A DNA stretch of 64,000 nt from Imbroritus primus. Its GTDB lineage: Bacteria; Pseudomonadota; Gammaproteobacteria; Burkholderiales; Burkholderiaceae. Position 1 is the stretch's first letter. Every line of letters starts with the position of its first letter. Below are positions 51,961-61,562 of this stretch, in pieces. The notes beneath the pieces were generated by a model. The model ran no database searches, was not told the origin of the DNA, and saw only the letters and a list, made by a program, of their open reading frames with translations. Location of the stretch: positions 558,001-622,000 of the forward strand of contig NZ_OZ201293.1 of NCBI RefSeq assembly GCF_964332355.1. The letters are read 5' to 3'. The position numbers and the translations under genes are program-made.

Positions 51961-52176
51961 TCAGTGGTGACCCTTCAGCACCGTACCCGGCTTGAGCCGG
52001 TACACCGTGCCGCAGTACGGGCATTTGGCGTCGCCGGATGCTTCCAGCGGCAGGAACACACGCGGATGGTAGCTCCACGCCGGCGTGTTGCGGTTGGGAC
52101 AATGGAGTGGAATGTCATCGGCGCCGATTTCGACGAAGGCATCGGGTCCGGCGGTTTTCTGTTGGGCTTGTGTCAT
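51961..52176 (-). CDS. Small zinc-finger protein (zf-CHCC type)
   Basis: Protein of 71 aa starting MTQAQQKTAGPDAF. The metal site is clear: LHCPNR, then HPRVFLPL, then CPYCGTVYRL, the pattern of zf-CHCC proteins related to the mitochondrial complex I subunit NDUFS6. It lies 14 bases downstream of ilvE on the same strand, an arrangement I associate with Burkholderiales. Its role is unknown. The frame is open well upstream into ilvE, but those residues are not protein-like. Confidence 0.88.
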   Translation of the reverse strand: MTQAQQKTAGPDAFVEIGADDIPLHCPNRNTPAWSYHPRVFLPLEASGDAKCPYCGTVYRLKPGTVLKGHH

Positions 52177-52190
52177 GGTTCGCGTACGTG

Positions 52191-53111
52191 TCACACCAGG
52201 GTGAGCCAGTGGCGGTATTTCGGATTCTTGCCGGCAACGGCGGCAAAGAAGGTTTCCTGAATCTGCTTGGTGATGGGGCCGCGCGCGCCGCTGCCGATTT
52301 CGCGGTCGTCGAGCGAACGGATCGGCGTGATTTCGGCGGCGGTGCCGGAGAAGAAGGCTTCGTCCGCGCAGTACATCTCGTCGCGCGTGATGCGTTTCTC
52401 GCGCACCGGGATGCCGAGGTCGGTGGCGATCTGCAGCACCGAGTTGCGCGTGATGCCGTCCAGGCACGAGGCCAGGTCCGGCGTGTAGATGGTGCCGTCG
52501 CGTACCACGAACACATTCTCGCCCGAACCTTCGCTCACATAGCCTTCGGTGTCGAGCAGCAGGGCTTCGTCATAGCCGAGCGCAGTGGCTTCCTGGTTGG
52601 CGAGGATCGAGTTGATGTAGTAGCCCGAGGCCTTGGCGCGCACCAGCGAGACGTTGACGTGGTGGCGCGTGAACGACGAGGTCTTGACGCGGATGCCTTG
52701 CGCCAGCGCTTCCTCGCCGAGGTAGGCACCCCACGACCAGGCTGCGATGGCGGTGTGGATGGTGTTGTCGCGCGCCGAGATGCCGAGTTTTTCCGAGCCG
52801 ACCCAGATCAGCGGGCGCAGGTAGCATGATTCGAGTTTGTTGGCGCGCACCACTTCGCACTGCGCAGCCATCAGCGTATCGGCGTCGTAGCCGACCTTCA
52901 TCTGGAAGATCTTGGCGGAATTGAGCAGGCGGCGGGTGTGTTCCTGCAGGCGGAAGATTGCCGTGCCTTCCGGCGTCTTGTAGGCACGCACGCCCTCGAA
53001 CACGGCCATGCCGTAGTGCAGCGAATGCGTGAGCACGTGCACGTTGGCGCTGCGCCAGTCAACGAGTTTGCCATCCATCCAGATACTGCCGTCGCGGTCG
53101 GCCATTGACAT
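52191..53111 (-). CDS. ilvE: Branched-chain amino acid aminotransferase
   Basis: PLP enzyme (fold type IV) of 306 aa that interconverts leucine, isoleucine and valine with their keto acids. It begins MSMADRDGSIWMDGKLVDW, with THSLHYGMAVFEGVRAY, the PLP-lysine in the region VKTSSFTRHHVN/AKASGYYINS and the signature EGYVSEGSGENVFVV. AGGAG stands 5-6 bases before the ATG at 53111. azlCD, exporters of the same amino acids, are divergent across about 220 bases. Confidence 0.95.
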   Translation of the reverse strand: MSMADRDGSIWMDGKLVDWRSANVHVLTHSLHYGMAVFEGVRAYKTPEGTAIFRLQEHTRRLLNSAKIFQMKVGYDADTLMAAQCEVVRANKLESCYLRPLIWVGSEKLGISARDNTIHTAIAAWSWGAYLGEEALAQGIRVKTSSFTRHHVNVSLVRAKASGYYINSILANQEATALGYDEALLLDTEGYVSEGSGENVFVVRDGTIYTPDLASCLDGITRNSVLQIATDLGIPVREKRITRDEMYCADEAFFSGTAAEITPIRSLDDREIGSGARGPITKQIQETFFAAVAGKNPKYRHWLTLV

Positions 53112-53330
53112 GCGCTTCTCCTGTTCCTGTGTGCGGGGTGCAAAGCATTGCATTATAAGCCGCCGGCACCGATTTGTGCGCCGGAAGGCGGCGCGGCGGG
53201 CGGATGCGGCGGGGCAGTGTGGACGCCATGCCGCATGTGCCGATGTGGTGTATCGGTATGCTCCTCCATACCATGATCGCGCCATGTGGCGCGGGGTGTC
53301 CCGGGTTATACTCGCGGCTTCCCTCCCTTG

Positions 53331-54323
53331 ATGCAACCGGTCGTTTCATCCATGAATCCCCCGCGGTGGTTCGCGCTTCTGCGCATGCGGCTCCTAGCCC
53401 TGTTCCAGGCGCAGTTTCAGGGCGATCGGCCGCGGCGTGGTGTGCCGGGAACGCTCCGCGACCGGGTGTGGGTCACCTTGTGGGCCGGGCGCCCGCAGAT
53501 CGAGCGGACCCATTTCCTCGAGGGTGTGCGGGCCTTCGTGCCGACCATTCCGGCGGTGTTTTCCTGGGGGCTGGTGACCGGCATCGCCATGAGCAAGTCG
53601 GTGCTCACGGTGCCGCAGGCGATCGTCATGTCGCTGTTCCTGTATGCCGGCGCGGCGCAACTGGCCATCCTGCCGCTGATGGCAGCCGGCCTGCCGATCT
53701 GGACCTCGCTGCTCACCGCCATGCTGGTCAATCTGCGCTTTATTATCACCAGTGCCGCGCTGCAGCCGCATTTCGCCTATCTGCCCTTTCTGCGCCGCAC
53801 CCTGCTGGGCTCGTTCAACGGCGACATCACCTTCGTGCTGTTCATGGCGCGCTACACGGAACCGGGCTACGCGCCAGGCAAGCAGGGGTATTTCTGGGGC
53901 ATTGCGGTCACTAACTTCGTGACCTGGCAGGTCGCCAGCATTCTCGGCATTCTCGTGGCGAGCGCCTTCCCGGAGTCGTGGGGTGTCGGCCTGGCCGGCA
54001 CGCTGGCGCTGATCCCGGTGATGGTGTCGACCATCCGTTCACGCTCGAGCCTGCTGGCGGTCGGGGTCGCGGCGGTGCTGTCGCTGCTGCTGTTCGATCT
54101 GCCATACCGGCTCAGTCTGGTGGCGGCGGTGATCGGCGCGATTGCCATCGGCATGGCTGGCGACGAACTGGCCGACCGCGCCACGCTGCGGGCGATCCAT
54201 CGGCATGCGCATGACGGGGATGATGACGGCGCAGCAGATGGCAACGCCGGGAGGGCGGGCAGCGCGTATCACGCGGATAACACGCATCGCGGATCCGGCA
54301 ATGGTCGTGAGGAGCGGTCATGA
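53331..54323 (+). CDS. azlC: AzlC family branched-chain amino acid exporter, large subunit
   Basis: Membrane protein of up to 330 aa with AzlC features: the segment ERTHFLEGVRAFVPTIPAV, then several helices with MSLFLYAGAAQLAILPL and TAMLVNLRFIITSAAL. With AzlD it exports branched-chain amino acids. The N-terminal 50 residues and the His/Asp-rich tail are not conserved. The start is uncertain: ATG at 53331 or 53352, or GTG at 53286, none with a good ribosome-binding site. It overlaps azlD by 4 bases, and ilvE is its divergent neighbour. Confidence 0.9.
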   Translation: MQPVVSSMNPPRWFALLRMRLLALFQAQFQGDRPRRGVPGTLRDRVWVTLWAGRPQIERTHFLEGVRAFVPTIPAVFSWGLVTGIAMSKSVLTVPQAIVMSLFLYAGAAQLAILPLMAAGLPIWTSLLTAMLVNLRFIITSAALQPHFAYLPFLRRTLLGSFNGDITFVLFMARYTEPGYAPGKQGYFWGIAVTNFVTWQVASILGILVASAFPESWGVGLAGTLALIPVMVSTIRSRSSLLAVGVAAVLSLLLFDLPYRLSLVAAVIGAIAIGMAGDELADRATLRAIHRHAHDGDDDGAADGNAGRAGSAYHADNTHRGSGNGREERS

Positions 54324-54643
54324 GCGCGCTGGAAATCTGGATCCTGATCGCGCTGCTGACGGTGATGACCATCCTCACGCGCGCCATGTTTGTGATGTTT
54401 GGGTCGCACGTGGCGCTGCCGGACCGCCTGCAGCGCGCTTTGCGGTACGCGCCCGGCGCCGCGCTGGTCGCCATCATCATGCCGGATCTGGCGACGTGGC
54501 AGGGGCATCTGGTCCTGGGACTCGACAACTACCGCCTGATTGCCGGCGTGGCGGCGATTGCCTTCTATGCCGCCACGCGCCGCATGCTGGCGACCATTGC
54601 GCTGGGCATGGCCATCTACACGGCGTTGCGGCTGCTGGCCTAG
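54320..54643 (+). CDS. azlD: AzlD family branched-chain amino acid exporter, small subunit
   Basis: Small membrane protein of 107 aa with four hydrophobic segments and the AzlD-like stretch ALRYAPGAALVAIIMPDL. It forms the two-component branched-chain amino acid exporter with AzlC. Its ATG overlaps the azlC stop (ATGA), so expression is coupled. Confidence 0.92.
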   Translation: MSALEIWILIALLTVMTILTRAMFVMFGSHVALPDRLQRALRYAPGAALVAIIMPDLATWQGHLVLGLDNYRLIAGVAAIAFYAATRRMLATIALGMAIYTALRLLA

Positions 54644-54827
54644 GATGATTCCGCTCCACTCGGGCGGCGCTGAACCTACCCCCAGGAGTAGGCCGACGGT
54701 GTGTCAATAGCGTAGTCCCGCCCGTACTCATCCGTCGGGGCGGTTTGCAAGGCGATTTTCCGTGGAATGCGGGGCGGGATCGGGTAAAATGGCCGTTTCC
54801 CAAGAATGCACCGTCCCGGTTTTCCCC

Positions 54828-56024
54828 ATGACCTCCGTTCTGCGACTTTCCGATCTCATTTCCCAAGGCAAACTCTCTGGCAAGCGTGTATTCATCCGCG
54901 CCGATCTGAACGTTCCGCAAGACGATAGCGGCAAGATCACCGAAGATACGCGCGTACGTGCCTCGGTGCCGGCGATTCGCCAGTGCCTCGATGCCGGCGC
55001 CGCCGTTATGGTCACGTCGCACCTGGGCCGCCCGACCGAGGGCGAATTCAAGCCGGAAGACACGCTCGCCCCGGTGGCGCAGCGCCTGTCGGAACTGCTC
55101 GGCCGCGAGGTCAAGCTGGTGGCGAACTGGGTCGACGGCGTGGATGTTGCCCCCGGCCAGGTCGTGCTGCTCGAGAATTGCCGCGTCAACAAGGGCGAGA
55201 AGAAAAACGACGACGCGCTGGCGCAGAAGATGGCCAAGCTGTGCGACGTCTATGTCAACGATGCCTTCGGCACCGCCCACCGTGCGGAAGCCACCACCCA
55301 CGGCATCGCCAAGTTTGCCCCGGTCGCCTGCGCCGGCCCGCTGCTGGCGGCCGAGATCGATGCGCTGGGCAAGGCGCTGGGCCAGCCGGCGCGGCCGCTG
55401 GTGGCCATCGTCGCCGGCTCCAAGGTTTCCTCCAAGCTCACCATCCTCAAGGCGCTGGCCGACAAGGTCGACAACCTGATTGTCGGCGGCGGCATCGCCA
55501 ATACCTTCATGGTCGCGGCTGGCCTGAACATCGGCAAGTCGCTGGTCGAGGCCGACCTGGTGGCCGAAGCACGCGCCATCATGGACATCATGGCGGCCCG
55601 CGGCGCCTCGGTGCCGATCCCGACCGACGTGGTATGCGCCAAGGAATTCAGCGCCACGGCCACGGCCACCGTCAAGGACGTCAAGGACATCGCCGACGAC
55701 GACATGATCCTCGACATCGGCCCGCAAACCGCGCAGCGCCTGGCCGAACAGCTCAAGTCGGCCGGTACCATCGTGTGGAACGGCCCGGTCGGCGTGTTCG
55801 AGTTCGAGCAGTTCGGCCACGGCACGCGTGTGCTGGCCGAGGCCATCGCCGCTTCGCCGGCCTTCTCCATTGCCGGCGGCGGCGACACGCTCGCGGCCAT
55901 CGCCAAGTACAACATCGCAGACCGCGTCGGCTATATCTCCACCGGCGGCGGCGCCTTCCTGGAATTCCTCGAGGGCAAGACACTGCCGGCCCTGGCCGTG
56001 CTGGAACAGCGCGCGGCAGCGTGA
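54828..56024 (+). CDS. pgk: Phosphoglycerate kinase
   Basis: Pgk (398 aa) transfers phosphate from 1,3-bisphosphoglycerate to ADP in glycolysis. It starts MTSVLRLSDLISQGK, has RVFIRADLNVPQDD, the substrate-binding TSHLGRPTEGEF, and the C-terminal nucleotide domain with SIAGGGDTLAAIAKY. The ATG at 54828 fits the family start; the upstream frame is open but not conserved. pyk follows after 61 bases and fba after it, so this is a lower-glycolysis cluster. Confidence 0.96.
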   Translation: MTSVLRLSDLISQGKLSGKRVFIRADLNVPQDDSGKITEDTRVRASVPAIRQCLDAGAAVMVTSHLGRPTEGEFKPEDTLAPVAQRLSELLGREVKLVANWVDGVDVAPGQVVLLENCRVNKGEKKNDDALAQKMAKLCDVYVNDAFGTAHRAEATTHGIAKFAPVACAGPLLAAEIDALGKALGQPARPLVAIVAGSKVSSKLTILKALADKVDNLIVGGGIANTFMVAAGLNIGKSLVEADLVAEARAIMDIMAARGASVPIPTDVVCAKEFSATATATVKDVKDIADDDMILDIGPQTAQRLAEQLKSAGTIVWNGPVGVFEFEQFGHGTRVLAEAIAASPAFSIAGGGDTLAAIAKYNIADRVGYISTGGGAFLEFLEGKTLPALAVLEQRAAA

Positions 56025-56085
56025 CAGGCGTGGTGTTTCGCTGACCCGGTTTCATTGACGTTTCATTGATCCCACAGGATTGCCC

Positions 56086-57534
56086 ATGAGCAGCCGTGCC
56101 ACCAAGATCGTTGCGACCCTCGGCCCGTCGTCGAGTACGCAGGACGTCCTGACCCGGATGATCGAAGCCGGGGTGGATGTGGTCCGGCTCAACTTCTCGC
56201 ACGGCAGCGCCGATGACCATCTGGCACGGGCGCGCCTGGTGCGCGAGGTGGCGCAGCAGTGCGGGCGGGAAGTGGCGATCATGGCCGACCTGCAGGGTCC
56301 GAAGATCCGCATCGGCAAGTTCGCCAACGGCAAGATCGAATTGCAGGCGGGCGACGCCTTCGTGCTCGACAGCACCTGCCAGGTGGGCGACGAGACGCGC
56401 GTCGGCCTGGATTACAAGGAGTTGCCGCGCGATGTCGGTCCCGGCGACGTGCTGCTGCTCAACGACGGGCTGATCGTGCTTGGCGTGGCGCGCGTGGTGG
56501 GGCACGAGATCCACACCACCGTGATCGTCGGCGGCGAGTTGTCGAACAACAAGGGCATCAACCGCCAGGGCGGCGGCCTGTCCGCGCCGGCGCTGACGGC
56601 CAAGGACATGGAAGACATGAAGACCGCCATGGCGCTCGGCGCCGACTATCTGGCGGTGAGTTTTCCGAAGAGCGCGACCGATATGGAACTGGCGCGCCAG
56701 CTGGCCACCGTGGCGGGCGAGCTGCATGCCCACAAGACCAAGCTGATCGCCAAGATCGAGCGGGCCGAGGCCATCCAGCCGGGCGTGCTCGAGAGCATCC
56801 TGGCGGCCTCCGACGGCATCATGGTGGCGCGCGGCGACCTGGCGGTCGAAGTCGGCAATGCCGCCGTGCCGGCGCTGCAGAAACGCATGATCAAGCTGGC
56901 CCGCGAGGCCAACAAGCTCACTATCACGGCCACGCAGATGATGGAGAGCATGATCGTCAATCCGATTCCCACGCGCGCCGAGGTGTCGGACGTGGCCAAT
57001 GCCGTGCTCGACGGGACTGACGCCGTGATGCTGTCCGCCGAGACGGCGGCAGGTCGTTACCCCGTGGAAACGGTGCGCGCCATGGCGGCCATCTGCCTGG
57101 AAGCGGAAAAATCCGAGGATGTGCGGCTCGATGCCGATTTCCTCAACCAGAAATTCTCGCGCATCGACCAGTCGATCGCGATGGGTGCGTTGTTCACCGC
57201 CTATCATTTACAGGTAAAGGCCATCGCCGCGCTGACCGATTCCGGCGCCACGGCCCTGTGGATGAGCCGGCATTCGATCCACGTGCCGATCTACGCCATG
57301 ACGCCCAACGTGGCCACGCAGCGCAAGATGGCGCTGTACCGCAACGTGCGTCCGCTGGCGATGGAAACGAGTACCGACCGCGATACCGCGCTGGAGCAGG
57401 CCGAAGCGCTGTTGCTCAGCGAGGGCGTGGTCCAGCCCGGCGATTTCATCGCGCTCACGATTGGTGAGCCGATGGGCCAGCCGGGCGGCACCAATACCCT
57501 GAAAATCGTGCGGGTCGGCACGCATGCGGCTTGA
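56086..57534 (+). CDS. pyk: Pyruvate kinase
   Basis: Pyruvate kinase of 482 aa makes pyruvate and ATP from phosphoenolpyruvate and ADP. It begins MSSRATKIVATLGPSSST, has VVRLNFSHGSADDH, the catalytic lysine region IAKIERAEAI, ARGDLAVE and TATQMMESMI. AGGA lies 6 bases before the ATG at 56086; a TTG two codons up is less likely. It stands between pgk and fba. Confidence 0.96.
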   Translation: MSSRATKIVATLGPSSSTQDVLTRMIEAGVDVVRLNFSHGSADDHLARARLVREVAQQCGREVAIMADLQGPKIRIGKFANGKIELQAGDAFVLDSTCQVGDETRVGLDYKELPRDVGPGDVLLLNDGLIVLGVARVVGHEIHTTVIVGGELSNNKGINRQGGGLSAPALTAKDMEDMKTAMALGADYLAVSFPKSATDMELARQLATVAGELHAHKTKLIAKIERAEAIQPGVLESILAASDGIMVARGDLAVEVGNAAVPALQKRMIKLAREANKLTITATQMMESMIVNPIPTRAEVSDVANAVLDGTDAVMLSAETAAGRYPVETVRAMAAICLEAEKSEDVRLDADFLNQKFSRIDQSIAMGALFTAYHLQVKAIAALTDSGATALWMSRHSIHVPIYAMTPNVATQRKMALYRNVRPLAMETSTDRDTALEQAEALLLSEGVVQPGDFIALTIGEPMGQPGGTNTLKIVRVGTHAA

Positions 57535-57586
57535 GATGCAAGCCGCTGCGCCGTCCGCCAGACTTATCTTGACTTAAGGAGTTGTC

Positions 57587-58648
57587 ATGCTTGTTTCAAT
57601 GCGCCAGCTACTCGATCACGCCGCCGAGAACGGTTATGGCATTCCCGCGTTCAACGTCAACAACCTTGAGCAGGTGCAGGCCATCATGCAGGCCGCCGAC
57701 GAGGTCAACGCCCCGGTGATCATGCAGGCCTCGGCCGGCGCCCGCAAATATGCCGGCGAACACTTCCTCAAGCACCTGATCCAGGCTGCCGTCGAGGCCT
57801 ATCCGCACATTCCGGTGGTGATGCACCAGGACCACGGCCAGTCGCCGGCAATCTGCCAGGGTGCCATCGACCTTGGCTTTTCGTCGGTGATGATGGACGG
57901 CTCGCTGCTTGAAGACGGCAAGACCCCGTCGGAATACGCCTACAACGTCGAAACCACCCGCAAGGTCGTGGAACTGGCGCATGCCGTGGGCGTGACGGTG
58001 GAAGGCGAACTGGGCTGCCTGGGCTCGCTGGAAACCGGCGAAGCCGGTGAGGAAGACGGCATCGGTGCAGCCGGCAAGCTCGATCACTCGATGCTGCTGA
58101 CCGATCCGGAGCAGGCGGCGGATTTCGTCAAGCAGACCCAGCTCGATGCCCTGGCCATCGCTATCGGCACCTCGCACGGCGCCTACAAGTTCAGCCGCAA
58201 GCCCACGGGCGACATCCTGTCGATCGAGCGCGTCAAGGAAATCCATCGCCGCATCCCGACCACCCATCTGGTGATGCACGGCTCGTCGTCGGTGCCGCAG
58301 GAACTGCTGGCCGAGATCCGTCAGTTTGGCGGCGACATGAAAGAAACCTACGGCGTGCCGGTGGAAGAAATCCAGGAAGCCATCAAGCACGGCGTACGCA
58401 AGATCAACATCGACACCGACATCCGCCTGGCAATGACGGGCGCGATCCGCAAGTTCTTTGTCGAAAACCCGAGCAAGTTCGACCCGCGCGAATACCTCAA
58501 GCCGGCCCGCGAAGCCGCCAAGCAGGTGTGCAAGGCGCGCTACGTGTCGTTCGGTTGCGAAGGCCAGGCGAGCAAGATCAAGGGCATCCCGCTCGACGAG
58601 ATCGCCGCCATGTACAAGGCCGGCAAGTTGACGCACGTGGTCAACTGA
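57587..58648 (+). CDS. fba: Class II fructose-1,6-bisphosphate aldolase
   Basis: Zinc-dependent class II aldolase of 353 aa, of the CbbA/FbaA type common in Burkholderiales. Zinc ligands are in VVMHQDHGQSP and LVMHGSSSVP. INIDTDIRLAMTGAIRK marks the phosphate-binding end. AAGGAG precedes the ATG by 6 bases. It follows pyk and precedes purC after a perfect palindrome. It can serve glycolysis, gluconeogenesis or the Calvin cycle; location favours the first. Confidence 0.96.
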   Translation: MLVSMRQLLDHAAENGYGIPAFNVNNLEQVQAIMQAADEVNAPVIMQASAGARKYAGEHFLKHLIQAAVEAYPHIPVVMHQDHGQSPAICQGAIDLGFSSVMMDGSLLEDGKTPSEYAYNVETTRKVVELAHAVGVTVEGELGCLGSLETGEAGEEDGIGAAGKLDHSMLLTDPEQAADFVKQTQLDALAIAIGTSHGAYKFSRKPTGDILSIERVKEIHRRIPTTHLVMHGSSSVPQELLAEIRQFGGDMKETYGVPVEEIQEAIKHGVRKINIDTDIRLAMTGAIRKFFVENPSKFDPREYLKPAREAAKQVCKARYVSFGCEGQASKIKGIPLDEIAAMYKAGKLTHVVN

Positions 58649-58758
58649 GGCGGCCGACTGAGGTGAGTAACCGAAGTCATCAAATCAACCCCGGCATCCG
58701 TGCCGGAACCTGACGGCAGGCAGGCCCGGTAGCCCGTTTGCCGTATCCTGAGCAACCA

Positions 58759-58782
58759 TTGTCCCCGCCGCGGCGGGGACAA
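58759..58782. repeat. 24-bp perfect palindrome between fba and purC
   Basis: A GC-rich 12-bp inverted repeat with no spacer (half-site TTGTCCCCGCCG) stands 26 bases before purC. There is no T-run, so it is not a normal terminator. It may be an RNA hairpin in the purC leader or a dimeric-protein operator. Confidence 0.6.
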
Positions 58783-58808
58783 CCCATTTCTGTCTGAGCG
58801 GAATCGAT

Positions 58809-59717
58809 ATGTCCCAAGCGCTTCATCAGTCCTCCATCACCTCTCTGCCGCTGCTGGGGCATGGCAAGGTGCGCGACAACTATGCGGTCGGCGAAGACCG
58901 GCTGCTGATCGTCACCACCGACCGCCTGTCGGCCTTCGACGTGATCCTCGGGCAGCCGATTCCGAACAAGGGCAAGGTGCTCAACCAGATGGCCAGCTTC
59001 TGGTTCAAGCGGCTCGCGCACATCGTGCCGAACCACGAGACCGGCATTGCGCCCGAAAGCGTGGTGACCCCGGCCGAAGCGCCGCAAGTCGCGGGCCGCG
59101 CGGTGGTGGTCAAGCGCCTCAAGCCGATTCTCGTGGAAGCGGTGGTGCGCGGCTACCTGGCCGGTAGCGGCTGGAAGGATTACCAGGCCACTGGCGCAGT
59201 GTGCGGCGTGCAACTGCCCGCCGGTCTGCAGAACGCGCAGAAGCTGCCGCAGCCGATCTTCACCCCGGCTGCCAAGGCCGAATTCGGCCAGCACGACGAG
59301 AACATCACCTTCGACGAAATGTCGAAGCGCATCGGCGCGGAACTGGCCGAACAGATCCGCACGATCAGCCTGCGCCTCTACACCGAGGCCGCCGAATACG
59401 CGGCCACGCGCGGCATCATCATCGCCGACACCAAGTTCGAATTCGGCCTCGATCAGGACGGCACGCTGACGCTGATGGACGAAGTGCTGACCGCCGATTC
59501 GTCGCGCTTCTGGCCGGCCGACTCGTATGCCGTCGGTACCAACCCGCCGTCGTTCGACAAGCAGTTCGTGCGCGACTGGCTCGAAGCCGTGCGCATTGAC
59601 GGCAAGCCGTGGCCGAAGACGCCGCCCGCGCCGGAACTGCCGGTCGACATCATCGAAAAGACCGCAGCCAAGTACCGTGAGGCACTCACGCGCCTGACGG
59701 GCCAGGACCTGCACTGA
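58809..59717 (+). CDS. purC: Phosphoribosylaminoimidazole-succinocarboxamide synthase
   Basis: SAICAR synthetase of 302 aa condenses CAIR with aspartate in purine synthesis. It has GKVRDNYAVGEDRLLIVTTD, SAFDVILGQPIPNKG, VRGYLAGSGWKDYQ and the signature DTKFEFGLDQDG. The length is typical of the long proteobacterial form. purE starts 13 bases later and purK follows, so purC-purE-purK form an operon, probably with tsaC. Confidence 0.97.
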   Translation: MSQALHQSSITSLPLLGHGKVRDNYAVGEDRLLIVTTDRLSAFDVILGQPIPNKGKVLNQMASFWFKRLAHIVPNHETGIAPESVVTPAEAPQVAGRAVVVKRLKPILVEAVVRGYLAGSGWKDYQATGAVCGVQLPAGLQNAQKLPQPIFTPAAKAEFGQHDENITFDEMSKRIGAELAEQIRTISLRLYTEAAEYAATRGIIIADTKFEFGLDQDGTLTLMDEVLTADSSRFWPADSYAVGTNPPSFDKQFVRDWLEAVRIDGKPWPKTPPAPELPVDIIEKTAAKYREALTRLTGQDLH

Positions 59718-59730
59718 GAGGACCGAGACG

Positions 59731-60237
59731 ATGCAAGCGAAAGGCGAGAACGCAGCACCGCTGGTCGGCGTGGTCATGGGCAGCAGTTCCGACTGGGACG
59801 TGATGCAGCATGCCGTGGCGATGCTGAAGGAATTCGGCGTGCCGTACGAGGCGCAGGTCGTGTCCGCGCACCGCATGCCGGATGACATGTACCGCTATGC
59901 CGAAACGGCGCGCGAGCGCGGCCTGCGCGCCATCGTCGCGGGCGCGGGCGGGGCGGCGCACCTGCCGGGCATGCTCGCCGCCAAGACCATCGTGCCCGTG
60001 TTTGGCGTGCCGGTGCCGTCGAAGTATCTGCGCGGCGAAGACTCGCTGCTGTCTATCGTACAGATGCCCAAGGGCGTGCCGGTGGCCACCTTCGCCATTG
60101 GTGAGGCAGGCGCCGCCAACGCCGCGCTGCACGCCATCGCCACGCTGGCCACCACCGATGCCGCGCTGGCGCAGGCGCTCGAAGCCTTCCGCGCCAAGCA
60201 GACCGATGTGGCGCGCAATATGCAGCTGCCTGCCTGA
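59731..60237 (+). CDS. purE: N5-carboxyaminoimidazole ribonucleotide mutase
   Basis: Class I PurE of 168 aa converts N5-CAIR to CAIR. The motif GVVMGSSSDWDVMQHA and the catalytic histidine in VSAHRMPDDM are intact, as is GAGGAAHLPGMLA. It works directly after PurK, encoded 83 bases downstream. The ribosome-binding site is GAGAGGACC-like, just after the purC stop. Confidence 0.97.
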   Translation: MQAKGENAAPLVGVVMGSSSDWDVMQHAVAMLKEFGVPYEAQVVSAHRMPDDMYRYAETARERGLRAIVAGAGGAAHLPGMLAAKTIVPVFGVPVPSKYLRGEDSLLSIVQMPKGVPVATFAIGEAGAANAALHAIATLATTDAALAQALEAFRAKQTDVARNMQLPA

Positions 60238-60320
60238 ACCGAAGAACGCAACGATGCTGCTGCCTGCAACACGACTCAGCGCTGTGTTGCAGTGACGGTA
60301 GCAGCCACCCGGAATCCCCT

Positions 60321-61562
60321 ATGCCGACCGACCTCCATCCCCATCTGGCCGAAGCCCATACGCCCGAGTCGCGCGCCGAGTTTGGCCCCGACACTGCCGG
60401 CCCCATCCTCCCGGGCGCATGGCTGGGCATGCTGGGGGGCGGTCAGCTCGGCCGCATGTTCACGCATGCCGCCCAGGCCATGGGCTACAAGGTGTGCGTG
60501 CTCGATCCGGACCAGGACAGCCCGGCCGGCACGGTGGCTGATCGCCACCTGTGTGCCGGCTATACCGACGATGCGGCGCTGGTCGCCATGGCGCAGCAGT
60601 GCGCCGCCGTGACCACGGAATTCGAGAACGTGCCGGCACAGGCGCTCGACCGGCTCGAGCAGCTCGGTGCCTTCGTCGCGCCGCGCGCCAACTGCGTGTC
60701 GATTGCGCAGAACCGCATCGCTGAAAAGAAATTCTTCGCCGCGTGCGCACCGAAGACCGGTGTGTCGCCCGCCCCGCACTGGGTGATCGAGCACCAGGCG
60801 GACATCGACCAGTTGCCCGCGAACCTGCTGCCGGGGATCCTCAAGACTGCCCGCATGGGCTACGACGGCAAGGGTCAGGCGCGCGTGACCACGCGCGAGG
60901 AACTGGCCACGGCATGGAAGGCCATGCAACATGTGCCGTGTGTGCTCGAGCAGATGCTGCCGCTGGCCTACGAGGTTTCCGTGCTGGCCGCGCGCGCTGC
61001 CGACGGCAGTACGGCGACGTGGCCGCTGGCCGAGAACGTGCACCGTGACGGCATCCTGTTCAGCACCGTCATGCCCTCGAGCAGCGTGTCGCCAGACGTT
61101 GCCGACAAGGCGCGCGCGGCCGCAGCGATTGTCACCGGCGAAATGCAGTATGTTGGCGTGCTGGCCGTCGAATTCTTCGTGCTCAAGGATGGCACGCTGG
61201 TCGCCAACGAAATGGCCCCGCGTCCGCACAATTCCGGACACATCACCATGGATGCCTGCGAGACCAGCCAGTTCGAGCAGCAGGTGCGCGCCACGGCCCG
61301 TTTGCCGCTTGGCAGCACGCGCCAGCATTCGGCCGGCAAGATGCTGAACGTGCTCGGCGACGTGTGGTACGAATTTGGTCTCGAGCGCGATCCGGCCTGG
61401 GACAAGGTGGTGGCCCACGCCGGCGCCAAGCTGCATCTGTATGGCAAGGCCGATGCGCGGCCGGGCCGCAAGATGGGACATGTGAACTGCGTAGGCGCAT
61501 CGCCCGATGAGGCGGCCGCCGCCTTCGAGCATGCTGCCGTGACCTTGGGGATCACACTCTGA
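60321..61562 (+). CDS. purK: N5-carboxyaminoimidazole ribonucleotide synthase
   Basis: ATP-grasp enzyme of 413 aa that carboxylates AIR to N5-CAIR using bicarbonate and ATP. It shows GMLGGGQLGRMF, the ATP-grasp core KTARMGYDGKGQARV and EMAPRPHNSGHITMDAC. The first 33 residues are a non-conserved extension. It overlaps the next gene by a single base (TGATG). Confidence 0.96.
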   Translation: MPTDLHPHLAEAHTPESRAEFGPDTAGPILPGAWLGMLGGGQLGRMFTHAAQAMGYKVCVLDPDQDSPAGTVADRHLCAGYTDDAALVAMAQQCAAVTTEFENVPAQALDRLEQLGAFVAPRANCVSIAQNRIAEKKFFAACAPKTGVSPAPHWVIEHQADIDQLPANLLPGILKTARMGYDGKGQARVTTREELATAWKAMQHVPCVLEQMLPLAYEVSVLAARAADGSTATWPLAENVHRDGILFSTVMPSSSVSPDVADKARAAAAIVTGEMQYVGVLAVEFFVLKDGTLVANEMAPRPHNSGHITMDACETSQFEQQVRATARLPLGSTRQHSAGKMLNVLGDVWYEFGLERDPAWDKVVAHAGAKLHLYGKADARPGRKMGHVNCVGASPDEAAAAFEHAAVTLGITL

